NCBI RefSeq assembly: GCF_000429125.1
Contig: NZ_KE386850.1
Span: 83,940 to 147,939, forward strand
Length of the DNA stretch: 64,000 nt
Source of the DNA: Aequorivita capsosiphonis DSM 23843
Lineage (GTDB): Bacteria > Bacteroidota > Bacteroidia > Flavobacteriales > Flavobacteriaceae
Direction: 5' to 3'
The notes under the pieces are model-generated. The model was not told the origin of the DNA. It searched no databases and saw nothing but the letters and a program-made list of their open reading frames with translations. Positions within the stretch are counted from its first letter, which is position 1. Every line of letters starts with the position of its first letter. Shown here in pieces: positions 44,294-52,463 of this stretch. The translations under genes were made by a program, and so were the position numbers.

Positions 44294-45334
44294 ATGATTT
44301 CAGATAAAAAAGACATACGCGCCCTTTCAAAAGAAGAACTTCGAAGCTTTTTTGTTGGCATTGGGGATAAGGCTTTCCGCGGAACGCAGGTCTATGAATG
44401 GTTATGGAGCAAAGGCAGTCATAGTTTTGACGATATGACCAATATCTCTAAGGAAACACGGGCGCATCTAGATGAAAACTTTGTTATAAACCATATTAAG
44501 GTGGACCACTTTCAGAAGAGTAGTGATGGTACAATCAAAAATGCCGTAAAGCTCTTCGATGATTTCGTAGTGGAATCGGTTTTGATTCCTACCAAAAAAA
44601 GAACCACAGCTTGCGTATCATCCCAAGTAGGTTGTAGTTTGGACTGCACATTCTGCGCCACCGCAAAGTTGAAACGAATGCGAAACCTAAACCCAGACGA
44701 AATCTATGACCAAGTAGTTACCATAGACAGGGAAAGTCGTTTATATCACGATAAGCCGCTTTCTAATATTGTTTTTATGGGCATGGGTGAACCTTTGATG
44801 AACTATAAAAACGTTTTGGCTTCCATAGAGAAAATCACTTCAGATGAAGGATTGGGTATGTCTCCAAAACGAATTACGGTTTCCACTTCCGGAGTGCCAA
44901 AAATGATTAAAAAATTAGCCGATGATGCAGTGAAATTCCATCTGGCTGTTTCCCTTCACTCCGCAATTCAGGAAACAAGGGAACAGATTATGCCGTTTGC
45001 CAAAAACTTTACTTTAGTTGATCTTCGGGAAGCATTGGAATATTGGTACAGTAAAACCAATCGAAAGATAACTTACGAATATATTGTCTGGAAAGGGATA
45101 AATGATACGTGGAAAGACATTGAGGCATTAGTCACTTTTTGTAAATATGTGCCCTGCAAAATAAATATTATAGAGTACAATCCAATTGACGACGGCCATT
45201 TCCAGCAAGCCTCCACAACAGCGATTGATGATTATATAGAAGCCTTAGAACACAATCGTATTCCAGTTACCGTACGTAGAAGTAGAGGGAAAGATATTGA
45301 TGCTGCCTGTGGCCAGTTGGCTAACAAACAATAA
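44294..45334 (+). CDS. rlmN: 23S rRNA/tRNA adenine-C2 methyltransferase RlmN
   Basis: 346 residues, radical SAM. The cluster motif CxxxCxxC is Cys114-Cys118-Cys121 (GCSLDCTFCATAK). The methyl-carrying Cys is Cys339 in AACGQLANK. Other signs are GMGEPLMNYKNV, RITVSTSGVPKMI, AVSLHSA and YNPID. It methylates A2503 of 23S rRNA and A37 of some tRNAs. The N-terminal accessory domain (about 1-90) is present, so the gene is full length. It is monocistronic between two terminators. Confidence 0.97.
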   Translation: MISDKKDIRALSKEELRSFFVGIGDKAFRGTQVYEWLWSKGSHSFDDMTNISKETRAHLDENFVINHIKVDHFQKSSDGTIKNAVKLFDDFVVESVLIPTKKRTTACVSSQVGCSLDCTFCATAKLKRMRNLNPDEIYDQVVTIDRESRLYHDKPLSNIVFMGMGEPLMNYKNVLASIEKITSDEGLGMSPKRITVSTSGVPKMIKKLADDAVKFHLAVSLHSAIQETREQIMPFAKNFTLVDLREALEYWYSKTNRKITYEYIVWKGINDTWKDIEALVTFCKYVPCKINIIEYNPIDDGHFQQASTTAIDDYIEALEHNRIPVTVRRSRGKDIDAACGQLANKQ

Positions 45335-45339
45335 AAAAA

Positions 45340-45363
45340 GAGCGGCCAAAAGCCGCTCTTTTC
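45340..45363. terminator. Bidirectional terminator
   Basis: AGAGCGGC (45340-45347) pairs with GCCGCTCT (45352-45359), with T/A runs on both sides. It serves rlmN and the convergent gene at 45387. Confidence 0.9.
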
Positions 45364-45386
45364 AATTCAATATTAAAAAACTTAAA

Positions 45387-46193
45387 TTAGTTTTTTACGA
45401 TTTTAAAACTTTTAACAGCACCTTCTATAGAAACAGTAGCGATGTAAACGCCAGACTGAAGTCCAGAAATATTAAGAGATTCGTTATTGCTATTTAGTTT
45501 TTGGGAAACAACTTGTTGTCCCAACATATTGTAAAGAGCAATTTTTTCCATTGAAGTATTTGAAGAAAGAATCAATTGGTTGTTTGAAACAAAATGTTTG
45601 AAGCCTTTGAATTCATTAGTTCCAACAGCCAAAACTCCTGATACCATAACATCATCTATAGAAAGGTAGTCCATATCAGTTACATCATGATGTCTGAAAG
45701 CTATATAAATGGTCTCACCACTTAGGCTTGAAAGATCTAATTCACGTTCAAATTGAGTTCCCATGTCACTCGGATCATCGTAAACTTCAGTAAAAGTAAC
45801 GGTAGCATCTTCTAAGTCAGCAATATCACTGCTTGTGCCAACGTAAACACTGTAATTTTCATTATCCCATTCCGCGGCTGCAGCTTGAACCTTCCAAGAT
45901 AATTGAACATTGCCACTAGCAGTTGTTAAATCAATTGCAGGAGAAACAATCCAGTTATCTGGAGTTAATGGGGCGGTTTGCCAAGATCTTGAAATTAAAG
46001 AAATTGGAGTAACTGGATTTCCGCTAGCATCTGTAACAGCGAAAACATCAGCCCAGTTATTACCGTCACCATCCTCGTCGTAAAGAGTCCAATCTGAAAC
46101 ATCTTCTTCATTAAAATCATCTGAAAAGAAGACTGTTTGTGCACTCATAGCAAAGCCAGCAAATAATGCGGCCAAAAATGTAATTTTTTTCAT
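45387..46193 (-). CDS. Secreted T9SS cargo protein, choice-of-anchor J-type domain
   Basis: 268 residues. A signal peptide (about 1-18, MKKITFLAALFAGFAMSAQ) precedes a beta-sandwich domain (about 20-185) with FFSDDFNEEDVSDWTLYDEDGDGNNW and YLSIDDVMVSG, the pattern of choice-of-anchor J/cleaved-adhesin domains that bind sugars or other ligands. The C-terminal 70 residues (LYNMLGQQVVSQ...GVYIATVS...KSFKIVKN) are a type A T9SS sorting domain. Its ligand is unknown. It has its own promoter on the minus strand. Confidence 0.9.
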   Translation of the reverse strand: MKKITFLAALFAGFAMSAQTVFFSDDFNEEDVSDWTLYDEDGDGNNWADVFAVTDASGNPVTPISLISRSWQTAPLTPDNWIVSPAIDLTTASGNVQLSWKVQAAAAEWDNENYSVYVGTSSDIADLEDATVTFTEVYDDPSDMGTQFERELDLSSLSGETIYIAFRHHDVTDMDYLSIDDVMVSGVLAVGTNEFKGFKHFVSNNQLILSSNTSMEKIALYNMLGQQVVSQKLNSNNESLNISGLQSGVYIATVSIEGAVKSFKIVKN

Positions 46194-46226
46194 TTTAATA
46201 ATTATTAGGGGTTAAAAATATATTTC

Positions 46227-46234
46227 CAAAAATA
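46227..46234 (-). promoter_or_regulatory. -7 box for the T9SS cargo gene
   Basis: On the minus strand this reads TATTTTTG, matching TAnnTTTG, 34 bp before the ATG. No clear -33 element was found. Confidence 0.5.
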
Positions 46235-46497
46235 GAGTTTAGTCTTGATTATGATGTTGTTTCTCTAGAGTTTAACGCGTTTTTTGATATTCCCAGAAAT
46301 ATTTAAAAACGCTAAGAGACTCTTGCTTTTATTATCTGCTTTTTTAACGAAATTCATTTTCTTTCTTGAGTTTATTTGCATATTATCCAATTATACCCAA
46401 AAACGCTGTTCGTAAAGTTCTCTTAAACTCTTTATATTTTGTTGAAATCAATCTATTCTACTTTCATACTTGCTTAAATCTATCACTCAAATTTAAC

Positions 46498-46505
46498 TAT
46501 CTTTG
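46498..46505 (+). promoter_or_regulatory. -7 box directly before the polyprenyl synthase gene
   Basis: TATCTTTG ends 7 bp before the ATG at 46513, implying a leader of only a few nucleotides. Confidence 0.6.
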
Positions 46506-46512
46506 AACCTTT

Positions 46513-47490
46513 ATGAAGATAGTTTCACGCATCAAACTTCCCATTGAAAAAGAAATGGAGCTTTTTGAAAAAAAGTTCTCTGCTTCCATGTCTTCAAAAG
46601 TTTCTTTGCTGAACAGAATCACGCATTATGTTGTAAACCGAAAGGGTAAACAGATGCGCCCTATGTTCGTCTTTCTCATCGCAAAAATGACTGGAAATGG
46701 CGAAGTAAACGAACGCACCTACCGCGGAGCTTCGGTTATCGAACTGATACACACAGCGACATTAGTGCATGACGATGTAGTGGACGACAGTGATCGGCGT
46801 CGCGGCTTCTTCTCCATCAACGCACTTTGGAAAAACAAAATCGCCGTGCTTGTTGGCGATTATTTACTTTCAAAAGGATTGCTGCTTTCCATAGATAACG
46901 ACGATTTCGATCTTCTGAAAATAATCTCAGTTGCCGTTCGTGAAATGAGTGAAGGCGAATTGCTTCAAATTGAAAAAGCCAGAAGATTAGATATTACCGA
47001 AGAAGTCTATTTTGAAATAATCCGTCAAAAAACCGCGACGCTTATTGCCGCGTGTTGTGCCATGGGGGCTCGCTCAGTAATGGCTCCAGATGAAGAGGTT
47101 GAAAAAATGCGAAAGTTCGGTGAGCTTATCGGTACGGCTTTTCAGATAAAAGATGATCTTTTTGACTACGGAAACGAACACATTGGGAAACCTACCGGCA
47201 TCGATATCAAGGAACAAAAAATGACGCTACCTTTAATATATGCGCTCAATAATTGTACTTCCGAAGAAAAAAAGTGGATTATCAATTCCGTTAAAAACCA
47301 TAACAAGGACAAGAAACGCGTTAATGAAGTTATTGCTTTTGTAAAAAATAATGGCGGTCTGGATTATGCGGTTCAAAAGATGAAGGAATATCAACAGGAA
47401 GCGCTTGTTCTTCTGGAAAACCATCCCGCTTCGCCTTATAAGGATTCACTGGAGCTAATGGTGAATTACGTTATCGACAGGAAAAAATAG
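46513..47490 (+). CDS. Polyprenyl diphosphate synthase
   Basis: 325 residues of the trans-prenyltransferase family. The two Asp-rich motifs are LVHDDVVDDSDRRRG and FQIKDDLFDYG; RKGKQMRPMFVFL at the N-terminus binds IPP. It extends isoprenoid diphosphates, most likely making the side chain of menaquinone (octaprenyl/solanesyl-type). Chain length cannot be set from the sequence alone. The gene is monocistronic, with a promoter box almost touching the ATG. Confidence 0.94.
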   Translation: MKIVSRIKLPIEKEMELFEKKFSASMSSKVSLLNRITHYVVNRKGKQMRPMFVFLIAKMTGNGEVNERTYRGASVIELIHTATLVHDDVVDDSDRRRGFFSINALWKNKIAVLVGDYLLSKGLLLSIDNDDFDLLKIISVAVREMSEGELLQIEKARRLDITEEVYFEIIRQKTATLIAACCAMGARSVMAPDEEVEKMRKFGELIGTAFQIKDDLFDYGNEHIGKPTGIDIKEQKMTLPLIYALNNCTSEEKKWIINSVKNHNKDKKRVNEVIAFVKNNGGLDYAVQKMKEYQQEALVLLENHPASPYKDSLELMVNYVIDRKK

Positions 47491-47491
47491 T

Positions 47492-47527
47492 GTTCAGTAT
47501 TCAGTGGTCAGTATTCAGTGTTTTATC
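47492..47527. repeat. Heptamer-periodic spacer (TCAGTAT type)
   Basis: Units TCAGTAT, TCAGTGG, TCAGTAT, TCAGTGT follow the polyprenyl synthase stop. A second set (ACCTGAA, ACTTGAA) lies near 47650, and a CCGCCGAAGC repeat-like element near 47675. Confidence 0.65.
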
Positions 47528-47778
47528 ATTCAATATTGAGCAATTTAATTCCAATCAATGGTTGCTGTCATTATTCCGCGTTTCTCAACCGTTTGCTGCG
47601 AAGTAAGTTCGTGATCCGTAAAATTGAGACTTGAATGATTTTAACCACAACCTGAAACTTGAAACCTTTGTCCGCCGAAGCTTAAGCGTAGGTGGATGAA
47701 ACTTTTTTCTTTTCCAGACAACCATTTCTTAAAAGTCTGCGTCTATATAAATAGAAGCGTCTAACAGCGAAGCCTATT

Positions 47779-48345
47779 TTGAAAATTATATCACTACATA
47801 AAAACTATTCAAAACTTATTGAGAAAGCATCCAAAGGCGATCGCCGGGCGCAACATCAGTTGTTTGAAATGTTTTCGCCAAAAATGCTGGGCGTTTGCAG
47901 ACAGTATCTGAAAAACAATGATTTGGCCGAGGAAGTGATGCTTTCAGGATTTCTGAAAATGTTTAAGAATTTAAACAATTTTAAAAACGAGGGCAGTTTT
48001 GAAGGATGGATACGAAGAATAATGGTGAATGAATCTATTTCACAACTTCGGAAAGATAAAAAGCTGCATTTCATTTCAGAAACTGAAATAGAAAACACGC
48101 AAGAACATTCCGCATACATTGAAACCGAACTGGAAGTAAATGAAATACAGAAAATGATTGATTCCCTTCCAGATGGTTACAAAACGATTTTTGTGCTCTA
48201 TGCAATAGAAGGTTATAAGCACAGCGAAATTGGCGAGATGCTTCAGATAAGCGAAAACACTTCAAAATCACAACTTTTTAAAGCACGAAAAATGCTTCAA
48301 AACAGAGTTAAACAACAAAATAATATTAGTTATGGCTCCTTATAA
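47779..48345 (+). CDS. ECF-type RNA polymerase sigma factor (TTG start)
   Basis: 188 residues. Region 2 (about 20-90) includes RRAQHQLFEMFSPKMLGVCRQYL and FKNEGSFEGWIRRIMVNESISQLR; region 4 (about 125-180) includes IDSLPDGYKTIFVLYAIEGYKHSEIGEMLQISENTSKSQLFKARKML, a typical helix-turn-helix. No ATG is available before region 2, so the TTG at 47779 is taken as start. It overlaps the next gene by 14 bp. The operon (sigma, membrane protein, outer-membrane protein) suggests envelope stress control, with the membrane protein as a candidate regulator. Confidence 0.93.
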   Translation: MKIISLHKNYSKLIEKASKGDRRAQHQLFEMFSPKMLGVCRQYLKNNDLAEEVMLSGFLKMFKNLNNFKNEGSFEGWIRRIMVNESISQLRKDKKLHFISETEIENTQEHSAYIETELEVNEIQKMIDSLPDGYKTIFVLYAIEGYKHSEIGEMLQISENTSKSQLFKARKMLQNRVKQQNNISYGSL

Positions 48346-49105
48346 ATTAGAAGATAACATACGCGAAAAGCTGGAGGCGAGGGAAATTAAACCTTCTGCA
48401 GGGGCTTGGGAGAAATTGGAAACAAAATTGAACGCTGAACAGCCTAAAAAGAAAAATGTGGGCTGGTATTATATGGCTGCAAGTTTTGTGGGAATCTTAA
48501 TCTTGGCTTCTGTCTTCTTTAGCCAAACCCCTGATGAACCAAAATCTCAAATAGTAAAGGAAACTATTGAACTGAAAACCCCTGAAAGTAAATCTGAAAT
48601 AGTTACTGAGAATTCTGAAGTTGTAGATATTCTTTCTGAAGAAAACAATGCAGAGAAAGATAATACCGAAGCTAAGAAAAACGATAACAGGAATCCGTTA
48701 AAACCAGTTCCACAGAAAAAAAGTCCGGTGGAGCGAAAGTATGAAAGGGATAAAGTCATTGCCAAAACTACGGATCAAGAAAAGCAGTCTCCAGATTCAG
48801 AAACGCAAATCGCGAACGAGGAAGACGCACTTTTCAATCAAAAAATAGACGAAGTAGTAGCCTCCGTAAAGAATCTTCAAGAAAATAACAATGAAGTAAC
48901 AGCAAGAGAAGTGGAGCAACTACTTACCGATGCTCGCCGTGATATTCAAGCCCAACGGATTCTTAAAACCCCGAAGGTAGATGCAACTGCACTCCTCCAG
49001 GATGTGGAATGGGAACTCGAAAAAAGCTTTAGAGATAAGGTTTTCGATGCGCTAGGTGAAGGATTTAGGAAAATAAGAACTGCCGTTATCGAAAGAAACG
49101 AATAG
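48332..49105 (+). CDS. Single-pass membrane protein, possible anti-sigma partner
   Basis: 257 residues. A short cytoplasmic N-terminal segment (IREKLEAREIKPSAGAWEKLE) is followed by one membrane helix (about 49-66, YYMAASFVGILILASVFF), a long charged, low-complexity stretch (about 70-160) and a helical C-terminal part (VEQLLTDARRDIQAQRILK). It lacks a ZAS zinc motif, but its place just after, and overlapping, the sigma gene is where anti-sigma factors usually are. Similar proteins occur behind ECF sigma genes in other flavobacteria. The function is inferred from context only. Confidence 0.7.
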   Translation: MAPYKLEDNIREKLEAREIKPSAGAWEKLETKLNAEQPKKKNVGWYYMAASFVGILILASVFFSQTPDEPKSQIVKETIELKTPESKSEIVTENSEVVDILSEENNAEKDNTEAKKNDNRNPLKPVPQKKSPVERKYERDKVIAKTTDQEKQSPDSETQIANEEDALFNQKIDEVVASVKNLQENNNEVTAREVEQLLTDARRDIQAQRILKTPKVDATALLQDVEWELEKSFRDKVFDALGEGFRKIRTAVIERNE

Positions 49106-49134
49106 GGATTTTTCAATGTTCAATAATCACTTTT

Positions 49135-49155
49135 CAATAAACAATAAACAATAAA
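49135..49155. repeat. Heptamer tandem units CAATAAA
   Basis: Three exact CAATAAA copies, preceded by less exact TTCAATG and TTCAATA units and followed by a short CAT microsatellite. Confidence 0.7.
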
Positions 49156-49188
49156 CATTCATCATCATCAATCAAAAATCGAACACTT

Positions 49189-50271
49189 ATGAAAACATTA
49201 ATCACGTTATGTTCAGTTCTTACAATTTGGGTATTATCTAGCACTTATGTCTATGCACAGAAATACCCCGATTGGACAAAAGCTGAGATTGAAAAGCTTG
49301 ATTCTTTAAAGGAAAATATAGTTCTAGAAGAAAAATCCAGTCTAAAGGATAAAGTCGAAAGTATAAACGTCCGTTTACAAAGCGGTGCACTTTCAGAAGC
49401 CGAGGCCGAAACCTTAAAACAGGAAGCGGCAGAAAAACATGCTCTTAACATTGAAAACCGCATGGCAATCGTGAATAATCAACTGGCTTTAATAGAACGG
49501 AATGGCATAGACTCTACCAAAATTCACGGGAGTAGTATTATCATCGGTTTGGGTGATAAAGATTTAAATAATTCTCGATTATGGGGAGTGCAGGTAAAGG
49601 AAGGCTCTGTTAAAAAAAATGTAAAATATGATAGACGTACTACTTCTGGAGCAGTGGTTGCATTTGGGCTTAACAACGCAATTACAAAAGGTGAGTCCTT
49701 GGAAGATTCCGACTTTAAAGTAGCAGGAAGTCGTTTCTTTGAGATGGGTTGGGCTTGGAAAACACGCGTTTTCAAAAACTCGAACTGGTTGCGGGTTAAA
49801 TACGGCATAGCTCTTCAGTTTAATGGTCTGAAGCCAACGGATAATCGTTATTTTGTAGATGCTGGTGAAGCAACCGAACTGCAAACCTATCCGCTAAATC
49901 TTAAAAAGTCAAAATTACGAATGGATAATCTGGTTATCCCTATCCATTTTGAATTTGGTCCTTCAAGAAAGAACGAAACTGAAGAATATTTCAGATATTC
50001 AACTGACAATCATTTTAAAGTAGGGATAGGAGGATATGCCGGTATTAATTTAGGTGCGCGCCAAAAACTGAAGTTTAAAGAAGACGGCGAAAATCAAAAA
50101 CAAAAACTGAAAGCCAACTATAACACCAACAATTTTATTTATGGTCTTAGCGCTTATGTGGGATGGGGAGCCGCTTCACTTTATGCAAAATACGATCTAA
50201 ACACTATTTTTAAAAATAATCCAATAGACCAACGAAACATTTCTCTCGGTGTCCGTTTTGATATAGATTAG
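49189..50271 (+). CDS. Predicted outer-membrane beta-barrel protein
   Basis: 360 residues with a signal peptide (about 1-23, ending VYAQ). A coiled-coil region (about 30-110, rich in Glu, Lys and Ala) is followed by beta strands typical of a porin-like domain (FFEMGWAWKTRVFKNSNWLRVKYGIALQFNGL, YFRYSTDNHFKVGIGGYAGINLG, ASLYAKYDLNTIF, NISLGVRFDID). I cannot assign a known family with certainty. It lies third in the sigma factor operon region (84-bp gap) and may be regulated by that sigma factor. Confidence 0.75.
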   Translation: MKTLITLCSVLTIWVLSSTYVYAQKYPDWTKAEIEKLDSLKENIVLEEKSSLKDKVESINVRLQSGALSEAEAETLKQEAAEKHALNIENRMAIVNNQLALIERNGIDSTKIHGSSIIIGLGDKDLNNSRLWGVQVKEGSVKKNVKYDRRTTSGAVVAFGLNNAITKGESLEDSDFKVAGSRFFEMGWAWKTRVFKNSNWLRVKYGIALQFNGLKPTDNRYFVDAGEATELQTYPLNLKKSKLRMDNLVIPIHFEFGPSRKNETEEYFRYSTDNHFKVGIGGYAGINLGARQKLKFKEDGENQKQKLKANYNTNNFIYGLSAYVGWGAASLYAKYDLNTIFKNNPIDQRNISLGVRFDID

Positions 50272-50346
50272 CCAAAAATCCATTCATTATTCGTTTGTTT
50301 ATTTAACCTGCAAGGTTTCCCCTTCGTCCTTAGACCGCGTGTCGCT

Positions 50347-50395
50347 GAAGCTTTACGGCCTTCGTAGCCACTTCGGCGTAGTAGGCTAGCGGAGG
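50347..50395 (-). repeat. 49-bp dispersed repeat, copy 2
   Basis: Exact reverse complement of 22098-22146. It lies between the outer-membrane protein gene and dnaG. Confidence 0.95.
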
Positions 50396-50452
50396 CACAA
50401 GCTTTTTTCTGCGAAGAAGGAAAACTTGTGGGTTTTTCGTTTTTAATATTCC

Positions 50453-50460
50453 TATTTTTG
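50453..50460 (+). promoter_or_regulatory. dnaG: -7 box for dnaG
   Basis: TATTTTTG, 44 bp before the TTG start of dnaG; a TTG at 50426-50428 is a possible -33 element with somewhat long spacing (24 bp). Confidence 0.6.
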
Positions 50461-50504
50461 CAAAACGAATATCAGATAAACACAAATCCTGAACTTAGCA
50501 TAAT

Positions 50505-52463
50505 TTGATCTCCAGAACAACCATAGACAACGTTTTTGAAACCGCTCGCGTTGAGGAGGTGATAGGCGATTTTGTACAGCTAAAGAAATCTGGAAGCAAC
50601 TACAAAGGCCTCAGCCCATTTACGGATGAGCGCTCCCCGAGTTTTATGGTTTCTCCTGTTAAGCAAATCTGGAAGGATTTTAGTAGCGGAAAAGGAGGGA
50701 ATGTGGTTTCTTTCTTAATGGAACACGAACATTTCACATATCCAGAAGCCATAAAATTCCTAGCAAAAAAATACGGAATTGAAATAGAGGAAACGGAGCA
50801 AACCCCTGAGGATAAGGAGCAGGCAAACGAACGTGAAAGTCTTTATTTAGTTAGTGAATTTGCAAAGGATTATTTCCACAACACCTTGCTAAAAACAGAG
50901 GAAGGAAAAGCAATTGGTCTTTCCTATTTTAAAGAGCGCGGTTTTACTGAGGAAACCGTCAAGAAATTTGAGCTCGGTTATTCCCCAGATTCTTGGGATG
51001 CATTTACCAGTCACGCAATTAAAAAGGCCTATAAACTGGAGTTTCTTGAAAAAACGGGATTGTCCATTGTAAAAGCGGAAAAACAATTTGACCGTTTTAA
51101 AGGAAGGGTGATGTTCCCAATTCGTAGTATGAGCGGACGAACCTTGGGTTTTGGCGGACGAATTTTAACTTCAGATAAAAAAGCGGCGAAGTATCTAAAC
51201 TCTCCTGAGAGCGATATTTATCATAAAAGCAAAGTTCTCTATGGAATTTTTCACGCCAAACAAAGCATTGCTAAAGAAGACAATTGCTATTTGGTGGAAG
51301 GCTATACTGATGTTATCCAATTTCATCAAACAGGCATACACAATGTGGTTTCCTCTTCTGGAACGGCTTTAACCTCGGAACAGATTCGTTTAATAAATCG
51401 GCTTACCAAAAATATCACCGTTCTTTTTGATGGCGATGCTGCCGGACTTCGTGCATCTCTACGAGGAATAGACCTGATTTTGGAACAGGGAATGAATGTG
51501 AAAATTTGCACCTTCCCAGTGGGGGAGGATCCCGACAGTTTTTCGCGTAAAAATTCCTTGGAAGAACTGACGCTATATTTAGAAGAAAACGCCAAAGATT
51601 TTATCACCTTTAAAGCTTCTTTGTTAGCTTCCGAAGCAAAAAACGATCCTATAAAAAAAACGGAGACCATTCACGACATGGTCAATAGCATCGCAAAAAT
51701 TCCAGATGTAATAAAGCGGGAGGTTTATGTGAAGGAATGTTCCCGAATTATGGATATTTCGGAGCAGGTACTTTTTAATACGCTTGCCCAAATATTTCAG
51801 AAAGATAAAAAAGAGGCTTCTAAAAAAGATGCTGCACCACAAGAGGCATTTCAGATTGTTCCTTCAGAAAAAAAGGTTGAAAAAGTAGATGTTCAATTTC
51901 AACTAGAGCAAAAAATAATAGAATTGCTATTGCTTTATGGTGGTTTGGAAGAGAATTTTGAAGAATTAATCATGGATGTCGACGAAAAGGGAGAAATCAT
52001 CTTTAATCCTGAAAAACATAAGGCGCGCGTTTATGAAAAAATTTACCTCGATCTTCAGGACGACGAAATTGAGTTTACCAATACAGAATTTAAAGGGCTT
52101 TATCTTGAACTGATTTCTCGTTTCAACCTAGACCCAGAGGCGAAAGCTGAAAATTTTATAAATGATCTTGAGCCGGAGATGGCTTCTGCCGTTACAAATG
52201 TTTTGATGGAAGAGGAGCGTTATCTGCTTCACGATTGGGAACGCATGGAAATCTATGTAAAAGTAAAAAAACAGACGATCGCCCAAATAGTGAGCGAAAC
52301 AATATTAAGCCTTCGGCGACATCTTGTTTCACAAAAAATAAATGAACTTTCTGAAACGATTCGGCTGGATGGGGCTATTGAAAAAGAGTTAATTTTACAG
52401 GAAATAATTGACTACATTAGTCTAAAAAAAGTGCTTTCTAACCAGTTGAACCGGGTTCTTTAG
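50505..52463 (+). CDS. dnaG: DNA primase without zinc-binding residues (TTG start)
   Basis: 652 residues. DnaG makes RNA primers at the replication fork. The N-terminal zinc-binding domain is present as a fold (YKGLSPFTDERSPSFMVSP...SSGKGGNVVSFL), but the four ligand positions are Ser37, Thr40, Asp58 and Ser61 instead of Cys, His, Cys, Cys. The catalytic TOPRIM core (EGYTDVIQFHQTG, FDGDAAGLRAS) and the C-terminal helicase-binding part are normal. The same loss is, to my knowledge, common in flavobacterial primases. A TTG at 50505 is the only reasonable start. It ends exactly where the convergent gene ends. Confidence 0.96.
   Translation: MISRTTIDNVFETARVEEVIGDFVQLKKSGSNYKGLSPFTDERSPSFMVSPVKQIWKDFSSGKGGNVVSFLMEHEHFTYPEAIKFLAKKYGIEIEETEQTPEDKEQANERESLYLVSEFAKDYFHNTLLKTEEGKAIGLSYFKERGFTEETVKKFELGYSPDSWDAFTSHAIKKAYKLEFLEKTGLSIVKAEKQFDRFKGRVMFPIRSMSGRTLGFGGRILTSDKKAAKYLNSPESDIYHKSKVLYGIFHAKQSIAKEDNCYLVEGYTDVIQFHQTGIHNVVSSSGTALTSEQIRLINRLTKNITVLFDGDAAGLRASLRGIDLILEQGMNVKICTFPVGEDPDSFSRKNSLEELTLYLEENAKDFITFKASLLASEAKNDPIKKTETIHDMVNSIAKIPDVIKREVYVKECSRIMDISEQVLFNTLAQIFQKDKKEASKKDAAPQEAFQIVPSEKKVEKVDVQFQLEQKIIELLLLYGGLEENFEELIMDVDEKGEIIFNPEKHKARVYEKIYLDLQDDEIEFTNTEFKGLYLELISRFNLDPEAKAENFINDLEPEMASAVTNVLMEEERYLLHDWERMEIYVKVKKQTIAQIVSETILSLRRHLVSQKINELSETIRLDGAIEKELILQEIIDYISLKKVLSNQLNRVL

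Larger units (their letters stand above)
46194..46512. other. 319-bp divergent spacer
   Basis: AT-rich, with a promoter box on each strand (46227-46234 minus, 46498-46505 plus). I see no repeat array, RNA gene or ORF in it. Confidence 0.6.
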
